NCBI RefSeq assembly: GCF_014898055.3
Contig: NW_023601212.1
Span: 49,154,329 to 49,218,328 of the forward strand
Length of the DNA: 64,000 bases
Direction of reading: 5' to 3'
Origin: Talpa occidentalis
Taxonomy: Eukaryota > Chordata > Mammalia > Eulipotyphla > Talpidae
Under the pieces are notes generated by a model, which saw nothing but the letters and a program-made list of their open reading frames with translations, was not told the origin of the DNA and did not search any database. Position numbers and translations under genes: made by a program. Of the stretch, positions 1-11,000 are shown one piece after another (position 1 is the stretch's first letter; each line of letters opens with the position of its first letter).

Positions 1-1077
1 ATGCATTAGAATGCATTAAATGCATTTATAAATCCGATGATTATGTTCTCCAGGATTAAATTGTTAACTTTGAACATAATTGATTATTATTGAATATTTC
101 AGATTTTATTCAGTCTCCTAATGACTTTTTCTTTTATTGCTTGATAGAAGTGCTTTATTTCTCTTATTAAGAACTGAGACAATATATTTAGTATTTTGAA
201 ATCTTTGTATTTCATAACTATTTGATAGTTTTGTTTTACTACTAAAGACATGATCATTTTAATTCTTAGATTCTTAGTTCATTCTTTTTATTAATTCCTT
301 CAGTTTAAAACAAATAAAAAAGAACTCATGCTGCTACACCTTCTACCAAGAGAAATCATTTTAAAATTTTTATCTCTATCCAAGTACTGGCTATAAACTG
401 TAATTAATCTTTAACACATTCATTAGGTTCAGTTGAGGTGGAATTTTTTTCCTTCGTAAAATAAATAGTCAACTTGCGCTAATCTTTATGAAAGCAGTTA
501 GTCTAAGATCATTGTCTGTTGGTTTGTTTTCTTATACATTATACGCTATTAAAAAAAGAAAACTCAGTGTGTGAGGGTTTAGGGAGTAGGGATTCCTCTT
601 GTGAGATAATAATTCTTAGTTTAACCCTCTCCCCTGTCTAAATGGGTGTTTTTGGTATACTGAAAAAGGATGAGCTCATGTACTCATATAAAGGCTTTAG
701 CTAATGCTACATTGATAATCTTTTTGTACTGTATAAATATATGAAATTAAGAATGTTATGTGTCGTTATATTTCAATTAGAAAAAAGTCCGCTAAAATAG
801 GTAACAGTTAGTGGATAATTTATAACCTACCCATGTTTTAATCAGTTTGCAAATTAATTCTGTCAAAAATAAAGACACCTACAAGTACTAACTTTCCTAG
901 TTACATGAGACTGTTTTTTAACATAGTCTCTGTGACAAGATTACAATATCAACTGTAAAATATTTTTTTATTCTGAGGAAACTATTATTGATGATTCCTC
1001 GTATGGGTAAACTATTTGGTTTGGAAACTTAGATGTTTTACTTCTTATTTTTTTTGTATTAAGTATTTCCTAGAGCA

Positions 1078-1293
1078 GGAGAGGCAAGCTTTTTCTGTAA
1101 AGGGGCCAGATGGTCAGTATTTTAGACTTGATGAACCATGTTGTTGTCTCAACTACTTAACTCTACCCTGTCACAGAAAGCTACCATAGGCAATACCTAA
1201 GTGAGTGGGCATGACTATATTCCAGTAGAATTTTATTTACAAAAGTAGGTTCAGGGTGAAGGAGGGTATTTTACCCAAGGGCTAACTACTGCA
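1078..1293 (+). mobile_element. hAT (Charlie-type) non-autonomous DNA transposon remnant
   Basis: The sequence follows a well-known mammalian MER/hAT consensus (ctttttctgtaaaggggcca, then a later attttatttacaaaa). It is flanked by CTAGAGCA (1070-1077) and CTAGAGTA (1294-1301). An 8-bp target-site duplication is the hAT signature. The exact subfamily is not named. Confidence 0.75.
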
Positions 1294-1499
1294 CTAGAGT
1301 ATGCAATTAACTTCTTACAGTCTTTCTGATAAAAATCTCAGATATGATTTATTTCCTATTATGAGGACATCTTTTAATTTATGTAGTTAACTTAAATGTT
1401 AGTATTTAATTGACAGTATAAAACTGAACTTAGATAAATCTATATTAGCTTTTTGTGTCATAGAATTTTTTTTCCTGCTATGAAAGAAATAGAAATAAC

Positions 1500-1720
1500 T
1501 TGGACTGTGGAGTCTGAAAGCACTTAGTTTGTACTTAATTATACTTAATTACTATGTGGCTATGGTCAAATTATTTAATATTTCAGAGCTTCACTTTCCT
1601 TGTTTATATGCTGTCTCCCAGGGTTGTTGTATATTCCTTTTAGCTATCTTTTTATCAATTCAGTTTAAGAAGATTATTTTAGTCCTTAACATAGTTTCTT
1701 TCATAACCTAGGAAAGAACT
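1500..1720 (+). repeat. MIR-like SINE remnant
   Basis: The order of short blocks (tggactgtggagtctgaa, ctatgtggctatggtcaaat, ttcagagcttcactttcc) follows the MIR core. Old and diverged. Confidence 0.55.
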
Positions 1721-2414
1721 CTACACACAAGTGAACCTCTTCCCTTGTCATACCGAGGGATCAGAACTGAAATTTCAAAAGACTTTAATGTTTATGTTAC
1801 ATCACTTTTATGACATTTCTGTACTTTTGTTAGTGCTTGAATTTTTAGTTTTAGTGTTTTTTCTCAGAATATATATAGAGTATATAAAAATAGAGTAAAA
1901 AAAAATTTTTTTAATCAGTGGAAACCTGCTCCAGAACCCGTTAGAAGTATAGTTTCCCTCTTACTGACATTCTACAAAAAATGCAGATTATTTGTAAAGC
2001 ATTCCTGTTATATGCTCAATATACATTTGACTGGAAATTGATATCCTTGTTAAGCAGATGTTAAAATACCAAAATGGTATTTGTTCATCTTTGCAAGCAA
2101 ATTTTGAATTTGAATGAGGAAAAACAACCTTTAAACACATGACCCTAACTATATCTTATATGTGTACTTGAATGTGGATTTTTAGATTACATGTGAAAGC
2201 ATAGTAAAATCTCTCCTTTATAACTTTGCTGGCCAGGGAAAGAATTGAATTCAGTGAAGATGTGTAATTACCACTGACTTTCTCAGTATAAAACTCATAA
2301 ATTAGTACGCCAGTAGACTTTTTGTGGGGCATGGGAGACTAGGTTGTTGTGACATTGGTAGGATAGGAATGTGCTACTAAATACGAAGCTATATGATCTT
2401 AAGTTTTAAGGGCA

Positions 2415-5400
2415 TACAATATCATTCTCAATGGTGAAAAGCTGAAAGCATTCCCATTAAGATTTGGAACAAGACAAGGGTGTCCACTCTCACCACTGCT
2501 TTTCAACATAATACTGGAAGTCCTAGCCAGAGCAATAAGACAAGAGAAAGACATACAAGGAATCCAAATAGGCAAGGAAGAATTCAAACTATCACTATTT
2601 GCAGACGATATGATAATATACATAAAGAACCCCAAAAACTCCACAGAAAAACTAATTAAACTAATCAATAGTAAAGTGGCAGGATACAAAATCAACACAC
2701 AAAAATCAGTAGCCTTCCTATACACAAACAATAAATCTGAAGAAGAAGAAATCAAGAAAACCATTCCTTTTATTATTGAAAAAAAAAAATCAAATACCTG
2801 GGAATAAACCTAATAAAAGAAGTAAATGACCTATACAAAGAAAACTAGAAAACACTGTTAAAAGAAATAGAAGTAGACACAAAGAAATGGAAAGACATCC
2901 CCTGCTCATGGATCGGAAGAATTAACATTATCAAAATGGCCATCCTACCAAAAGCAGTCTGCAGATTCAGTGCTATTCCAATTAAAATTTTAATGTCATT
3001 CTTCAAAGAAATAGAAAAAATATTGATGAAATTCATATGGAGTCACCAAAAACCTCAAATAGCCAAAACCTTCCTGAAAGAAAAAAGAAGGGAATGGAGG
3101 CATCACTCTCCCAGATTTCAAACTATACTACAAAGCCATAATAATCAAAACTACATGGTATTGGAACAAGAACAGACACACGGACCGATGGAACCGAATA
3201 GAAAACCCAGAAATAAACCCACAGATTTATGGTCAACTAATCTTTGACAAAGGAGCAAAGAATATGCACTGGAGCAAAGAAAGTTTGTTCAATAAATGGT
3301 GCTGGGAAAACTGGGTCGCTACATGCAAAAGAATGAAACTTGACCTCACACCATGCACAAAAACCAACTCAAAATGGATTAAAGAACTAGACATAAGACC
3401 TGAAACCATAAAATACATAGAAGGAAATATAGGCTAAACATTACATGACATGTACCTCAAAGACATCTTTACAGACACATCGCCCAAAACAGTGATAGTG
3501 AAGGCAAAGATAAATAGCTGGGACTACATCAAATTAAAGAGCTTCTGCACAACAAAATAGACAATAACAAAAACAAAGAGAAACCCCACCGACTGGGAGA
3601 ACATTTTTGCACACAACACTAATGATAAAGAACTGATCACAAAAATCTACAAAGAGTTGATGAAAAGCCATAATCATCAAAACTGCATGGTATTGGAACA
3701 AGAACAGACATACAGACCAATGGAATCGAATAGAAAATCCAGAAATAAACCCACAGATTTATGGTCAACTAATCTTTGACAAAGGAGCAAAGACTATGCA
3801 TTGGAGCAAAGAAAGTTTGTTCAATAAATGGTGCTGGGAAAACTGGGTCACTACATGCAAAAGAATGAAGCTTGACCACTACCTCACACCATACACAAAA
3901 ATCAACTCAAAATGGATTAAAGAACTAGACATAAGACCTGAAACCATGAAATATATAGAAGGAAATATAGGCGAAACACTACGTGATTTGCACATCAAAG
4001 ACATCTTTACAGACACATCACCCAAAGCAGTGATAGTGAAGGCAAAGATAAACAGCTGGGACTACATCAAATGAAAGAGCTTCTGCACAGCAAAAGAGAC
4101 AATAACAAAAACAAAGAGAAACCCCACCAACTGGGAGAACATTTTTGCACCCAACACTAATGATAAAGGACTGATCACAAAAATCTGCAAAGAGCTGACG
4201 AGACTCAACAACAACAAAGAAAATAATCCAGTCAAAAAATGGGCAGAAGAGCTAAAAAGAAACTTCTCTGAAGAGGAAATGCAAATGGCCAACAGGCATA
4301 TGAAAAAATGTTCAACATCACTTGTCATCAGGGAAATGCAAATCAAAACTACCATGAGATACCATCTTACACCAGTGAGAATGGCACATATTAAAAAAAC
4401 TAGCAACAACAAATGTTGGCGAGGGTGTGGAGAAAAAGGAACTCTTCTGCACTGTTGGTGGGAGTGCAAACTGGTCCAACCACTATGGAAAGCTGTGTGG
4501 AGATTTCTGGACCTACTAAACATGGAGCTTCCATATGATCCAGCAATTCCACTCCTAGGTATTTACCCAAAGGACACAGAAACATCAATTCCAAAGAGCA
4601 CCTGCATCCCTATATTTATAGCAGCACTATTTACATTAGCTAAGCTATAGAAACAACCCAAATGCCCAAAAATAGATGACTGGATCAAGAAGATGTGGTA
4701 CATATACACCATGGAATATTACTCAGCATTCAAAAAAGATAAACACATGCAATTTGCAGCAACATGGATGGCGCTGGAAGGGATCATGCTCAGCGAAATA
4801 AGCCAAAAAGAAAAAGAAAAATACCGGATGGTCTCACTCATAACAGGAATCTAGAAAACTTAAATAAGGGACCAGGAAAATGAATAATTATAAGAAAGTG
4901 AAAATCAAAATCAACAAAAAACTATGAACCAGAGACACTTTTAGGGGGGCGGGGGTGGGAGGGGAGGGATTGGGGTCAGAATGGGGGGGCTGCAATTGTA
5001 TGGGGAATATAACAATAAAATTTATTATTTAAAAAAAAAAAAGAGTTGATGAGACTCAACAAAATAAAGAAAATAATCCAGTCAAAAAATGGGCAGAAGA
5101 GCTAAAAAGAAACTTCAAAGAGGAAATGCAAATGGCCAACAGGCATATGAAAAAATGTTCAACATCACTTGTAATCAGGGAAATGCAAATCAAATGGTAT
5201 CTACAATGAGATACCATCTCATACCAGTGACAATGGCACATATTAAAAACACTAGCAACAATAAATGTTGGCAAGGATATGGAGAAAAAGGAACTCTCCT
5301 GCATTGCTGGTGGGAGTGCAAACTGGCCCAACCACTAGGGAAGGCTGTGTGGAGATTCCTCAACCTACTAAAGATAGAGCTTCCATATGATCCAGCAATT

Positions 5401-5883
5401 CCACTCCTAGGTATTTACCCAAAGGACACAGAAACATCAATTCCAAAGAGCACCTGCACCCCTATGTTTATAGCAGCACTATTTACATTAGCTAAGCTTT
5501 GGAAACAACCCAAATGCCCAAAAATAAATGACTGGATCAAGAAGATATGGTACATATACACCATGGAATATTACTCAGCATTCAAAAAAGATAAACACAT
5601 GCAATTTGCAGCAACATGCATGGAGCTAGAAGGGATCATGCTCAGCGAAATAAGCCAGAAAGAAAAAGAAAAATACCGGATGGTCTTACTCATAGCAGGA
5701 ATCTAGAAAACCTAAATAAGGGACCAGGAAAAAGAATAACTATAAGAAAGAAAAAAATCAAAATCAACAAACAACTGTGAACCAGACTATGGGGGAGGTG
5801 GGGAATGCGGGGAAAAGAGGGATTGGGGTCAAAATAAGGGGGTTGCAATTCTATGGGGAATATAAAAATAAAATAAAATAAAT
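2415..5883 (+). mobile_element. 5'-truncated LINE-1 (outer copy), interrupted by another LINE-1
   Basis: It starts inside ORF2 reverse transcriptase ([16 protein letters not shown]; a FADD catalytic box near 2596-2610) and ends in a G-rich 3' UTR and AATAAA-rich tail. GTTTTAAGGGCA flanks it at 2403-2414 and 5884-5895, a 12-bp target-site duplication. The reading frame is broken many times, so it is dead. The inner copy at 3664-5039 splits it. Confidence 0.95.
3664..5039 (+). mobile_element. 5'-truncated LINE-1 (inner copy) inserted in the outer one
   Basis: It begins at AAGCCATAATCATC within ORF2 and runs through the ORF2 C-terminal Cys-rich motif (CX3C...HCWWEC near 4420-4470) to a poly(A) tail. 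AAAGAGTTGATGA flanks it at 3651-3663 and 5040-5052. The outer element continues directly after it. ORF2 has stops and frameshifts. Confidence 0.95.
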
Positions 5884-6105
5884 GTTTTAAGGGCAAAAAG
5901 CCAACAACTTTCTGAAGATTTTTTTTTCCTATGGCTCAAGTTTAGCACATAAAACAAACAGTGAAACTTGGCTTTATGGGTAATGAAATGTGATTTGCTA
6001 TTACATTTTATGTCTAAGTGTAGTTATTATTTAGCATTGTTCTAAGAACTGATAGTTCTTAAATGATTTGTGGTGGTTACCTGCTATAGCATCCTGTCTT
6101 GAAGC

Positions 6106-6200
6106 TTTTTTTTTTTTCCAATTAAGTAGCATTGGTTTATAACATTATATAGATTTCAGGTGTATAATAGTATAAATCAACACCTGTATATATGAAGGCT
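6106..6200 (-). repeat. Possible old LINE-1 fragment
   Basis: A T-run is followed by taacattatatagatttcag and further sequence resembling the antisense 3' end of old mammalian LINE-1s. Weak recognition. Confidence 0.35.
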
Positions 6201-6414
6201 TGCTTAAAAAAATTAACTTTTTAAAGGCTGAGAAAATAAAGATTCACTCTATGTTTTGATGAAATTAACAATTGGTATTAAATACCCAACTATGTGAAAC
6301 AATGTTCTTGCAGTAAAATTTTAAAATCTCTGACTGTTCTCTAACTTTTAGGTCAAATTTTCTTTTCAAAATGGAAATCTCTTCATTTAAATGACTTATT
6401 GTCTTCTTTCTTCA

Positions 6415-6490
6415 CTTAAAAAACATTTAAGTGTCCACTGTGTACTGGGTGCTGTACTAGAGGCATAGGTGTTTGGATGGTGAGCATTTA
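6415..6490 (+). repeat. L2-like fragment
   Basis: The block gtgtccactgtgtactgggt followed by gctgtactagaggca resembles the L2 3' end motif (cactgtgtgccaggcactgt). Confidence 0.5.
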
Positions 6491-8007
6491 TAAAGTTTGA
6501 TATTTACTATAAAGAAAAAATAATTAGGGTTTTGAGAGCATAAAATAGGAATATCCTTCATCTTCCTAGGGTTCATTTAAGGCTTCTTGAGGATTTAACG
6601 TCTCTGACTGAGATAAAGGAGGAGGAATAATCGACTAGACAAGGGACTAAGTTATTTCTAAGGAAAGAGGCTCAAATGGACTCTTTCCAAAGGCCCTGAG
6701 TATGAAGAGAGCAGAACACTTTGGAGAAAATAGAATTCCATTGACTGGAGCACAAGGGGGAAAAGGAGGGGGGCGGGCAGCGGTAGAAGTAGAAAGCAGA
6801 GAACTTTGTGGGACATTTTAATGAAGTTGTTTTTGTTTTTTTTTTACCTGACAATCAGTGAAGTGTATATATGGGCAACTGGTAAGGCCAGTTTTACTTT
6901 TTTGAAAGATCCCTCTGACAGCAGTGGAGAGAACTGAATGAAAATTGAGGCAAGAATGAATTGTAGAAAACAGTTTGTTGGCTTTGCAGTAGCCCAGGAT
7001 AGTCATAAACTGAATGAGTGTGGCTGAAGAGAAGCTAAAGGGAAATCAACAGATTCAAAATATATTTAAGCAGGTAACATTCTCTAGAGTTGATAGTTAT
7101 CGAGGATTTGGGGGGAAGTTATCATGGATGGTTTGCAGGTTTCTACCTTATATGGCTAGAAAGCCATGAGACATTAGAGATGGAGAGTGGAGGTGGGTCA
7201 TGAGTTAACTTATAGACAGGCAATTCTTGGAAGACTTTGGAAGAGAAAGAAGAAAGCAGCAGCTTCCTTGTGGGAAAGAGGCAATAAAATCTATGAGAGA
7301 CTTGGGCATCTTTAAATATTGAGAGAAGGAAGGATCTAGTAGAGAGGGAAGTTTCAGAATTTTAAAAAGAGGGGAGGGGTAATTAAAAGAGTGAAGGCTA
7401 GAAAAAACAACCTAAGTGAAATTTTATTGGTCCTAAATAAAAGTGCAATACCTTGAGTGTTTTTATAAAGAAGAGCGCTGTGTGAATTTAGTATTTAATG
7501 ACCAGGGTTATTTTTCTTGAGGTATTGGAGTAGTCAATTGCTGAAAGGGTTTGAAGCTGAGAAAGGGAGCAGAAATCAGCTGGTTGAGGAGAGTGGAGAT
7601 TTGAAATAGTTTTAGTGATAGTTTAGTGATAGTTTTAGTGAAATAGTTTTAGTGTTTCTCAATTGAGAATTGAGAAACAGAATTCTTTAGCTGTATCAAG
7701 AGAGACTTTTATTTAATGGGTATCATTGAATCTTACCTTAAATGCATCAGATTTGGAGGAAAATAGCGAGAAATTGTACTGCTAAGTAGAAGCGGTCAGG
7801 AATGGATAAACTTTTAAGTAATGGCATCAGTTTTCCAGTAACTAGTGTTACCCTGGATGTTCAATTATGGACACTATTTGCAGTGCCACAGAAAACTGGT
7901 ATACATTCTTATTTTAGTAGATAATCTTATTTAATTAACTGTTCATGTATTAATGTTGGGTAGGGCTAGTTTGTTTCTAACTGCTGTTCTTTTTCCCCCT
8001 TTTTTAG

Positions 8008-8039
8008 GCAGGCAGAAGTCCTGAAGGCTGATATGACAG
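8008..8039 (+). CDS. SMG7: SMG7 exon, residues about 10-21
   Basis: A 32-nt exon reads QAEVLKADMT in frame. A long pyrimidine tract and TTTTTAG precede it and GTATTG follows. Its first base completes an Arg codon begun in the missing first coding exon, and its last base starts the Asp codon finished at 10183. It is the start of the 14-3-3-like domain. Confidence 0.95.
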
Positions 8040-11000
8040 GTATTGTCTGACTGGTTTGTTTTTTCACAACTTCCTTTATACCATTAATTTAAGGGAAAGT
8101 TATCTTTCCTATACTATGTGTAGCACTGTCCTAATTGCCAAAATGAGTAACTTACTGTTTGCTTTAAATGTTTATTATTTTTATACTTTGAATTCTGACT
8201 TAGATGACCTGTCAAGAATTTTCTATAATCTAAAAAAAAAAAAAAAGAATTTTCTATAATCTGTGTAACATTGAAATGAATATTGCCTAGTTGAAAGCAT
8301 ATAATCATTTAATTTTTATAGTTTATCAATGAAAGAATACGTGGATTTAGTGAATAAAAGGAAATGAGCAAGCCAAAAATTAGGAACTATATGGCAGTAA
8401 CTGTGTAGTGATAAGTATGTGTTCTATAACAGCATGTGCTGCCCTAGGTGGAAAAGAGATATGATAATGGCTCTCATTCTAATTTTTGAGGAATGTAGTA
8501 ATTCTGCAGTACAATCCATTAAGAGTTAAGCTTTATGGAAATCATGCCTGTTAAGATTTACAATGAGGAGAAAATGGGTTGCTTTGTGGTCTTTTTCTCA
8601 ACTCTAGAATTACAAACTAATGGTCTCAGAATTAATAAGCAACTTACTGTGATCTTTTTCAAAGAAAAATGGGGAGGGGGAGAAACCTATACACTTTTTC
8701 TAGGTTTACTTAGTATAGTGCCTCAGTTCTTCTCCTTATGGTAACAGAATTGTCATCATTTCCATGCTGTAGAATGAGTATCAGTCCTGAACTCCTGTGC
8801 TATGCTCTTGTGTTGGCATTATAATCATAATCTGTATTGTGTGACAGAAATTGTACAGGGAGCAATGTTAAGCTATCTGCGCTTTATATGTTTTCTTATG
8901 TATTAGACACCCTTAAGTAGGCTTAAAGTTTGACTTATGGGGGGGGAATCATTCTACTGCTCAGAAATGTTAACCACGATACTAATATACTTGTTTAAGT
9001 GATAATTCTATCTGATAGATCAGAAATAATGATCCCTTGCAGTCAGTCCTTTCCTTGCCATTGATGAATTGAAGTAGGGTTAAACAAACCTGTAAGTCTA
9101 TCTATTTACTCATTAAAAGCTTAATAAGGAATCAGGAAGCTGATACTAGCCCTTATTTTTAGTAGCTAGCAAACTCTTGTGAGGATTAACTCATCTGTCC
9201 AAGAGATTCTATTTGCAGAGTAGGATTATGGTAGTTGCAGATACTAATAGCAGATGTAAAGAGGAGTGAGGATTATGCTATTATGCAACAGCAAAATAGT
9301 AAGTGCAATCAACTGCCTAACCAGCACTTGGAAATATATAATTGAAAAGTCCATTATTAAGTTCTTCCATTGAAGCAGCTCACTGTCAGTTATTGCACTC
9401 AGGAGTCTAGTAATTGGAAAGGCTAATGTGCCTGGAGGGCTCTGGCAGGCAATATGGCCCCAATTTGGTATTACATATTGTCACAGCCTGACTTCTCTAA
9501 TTCCATTTTGCACCCAATTTCTCCTTTGGCCTCTTGAGCACTTTAATCAGTGTCTGCTACCAGTTCTCATCTACATTAAGTGACATGTATAGATTACTCA
9601 CAAAAATATCTTGCAAAGCAGTCTGCTAATCAATAAAATAACACTCACTGTCATGGCTTTATTGAGTTGACACACATATATAAAAATTCCAAGTAGCTGC
9701 TGGACTGTGAGCTGACATGAGGATTCTGTATGGGCAATTATAAGAATTATTCAAAAGAAAGAAAATGTGGCTATGGACAAAGAGATATAGTAATAAGAAT
9801 AAACAGGCCAACTTGGCAATCCATCATTTCAAATGGGGTGACATCATTAAGGCATGTGATTCCCTATGAAAAGCATACATAGGAATCCAAATAAAAAACA
9901 AAGAGGAAGCCATTTGGTTTTTCAGTCTTTCACATTTCATGATATTATTTCAAAGCTCAAAGACAAATATAGAAGCATTTTAAATCAGATTTAGTCATTT
10001 ACCAAAAGGTAAAAGTTATTTGAAATAGTATAAAATTTTTGTCAAAATGTATGGTATGGGTTTATTAAAGCAGGCTTTTGCTCTGGGGAATGGAGAGGGA
10101 AGGATTCACTAGCATGGTAGAATGACCTTAACTATCACTTTATCTGTCTATTTGCTGTTCTGCTTTTTGTTTTGTTATTCAGATTCTAAGCTGGGTCCAG
10201 CTGAGGTCTGGACATCCAGGCAGGCTCTGCAGGACCTGTACCAGAAAATGCTAGTTACAGATTTGGAGTACGCTTTAGACAAGAAAGTAGAACAGGATCT
10301 GTAAGTATTATCATTTGGGATGTCCCTGTAAGATCAAGAATTCTCACCAAGAGTTAGAGAAGAACAATTTCATTTTTAACTGATCTCATAAACATTTTCA
10401 AGAGGAAAAATAAATGAAATTCTCATACTTGTGATTTTTTTTTTTAAAGCAGTAATTGACCATTGGTTTAGTCTTAGGATTAAGCACAGAAATGTTTAGA
10501 GTTGAATTTTAAGGCATAAAAAGCAAATATATACATATATATATTTCAAGCACTATGTTACAGTGTTTATATCCTCTGTGTTGTGTTTAGTTCTACATTT
10601 AATTATAATAATATAAAGACAGAATTTCAAAAGCAGGCTTTAGACAAATCTTTCTTTGGTGAATGTGATTCTAATTTTCTCCCAAAAGAAATTGTGTTTG
10701 TACTGTAAGGAAAGTTCTTCCTCAAGTCAAATTAATAGGTATTCCTTTCCTCCCTCTTCCCTCCCTGACTCCCGCCACTCCCCACCATAAGACTAAAGGA
10801 AGATTTTGTATATTTAGGCTATTCCACTCGTTCTTTCTATGAGGGGTGAAATGACAGATGACCAGATTCCCAAGTGAGTAAATAAATTACTTTCATGGAA
10901 GACCTTGCCTTATAAATTGAAATAGGACTGTCCTGGTGGAAATTTTAAAATCAGTTAAGAATGTTCTGCTAAGTAATGCCCATTCCTTTAAATTTTGGTA

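Larger units (their letters stand above)
1..8007 (+). other. SMG7: SMG7 intron 1 (3' part)
   Basis: AT-rich intron. It contains a hAT element (1078-1293), a MIR-like stretch (about 1500-1720), nested LINE-1s (2415-5883), an L2-like stretch (about 6415-6490) and an 11-bp inverted repeat (7654-7678). No coding exon was recognised before 8008. Confidence 0.85.

Noticed and set aside
2610..5706. Several open frames of 65-205 codons that look like genes
   Set aside because: They are pieces of LINE-1 ORF2 in two dead, truncated copies, including the reverse transcriptase box and the C-terminal Cys-rich motif.
8008..8011. An alternative SMG7 acceptor four bases downstream (GCAG)
   Set aside because: Using it would shift the frame. 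The first acceptor keeps the SMG7 frame exactly.
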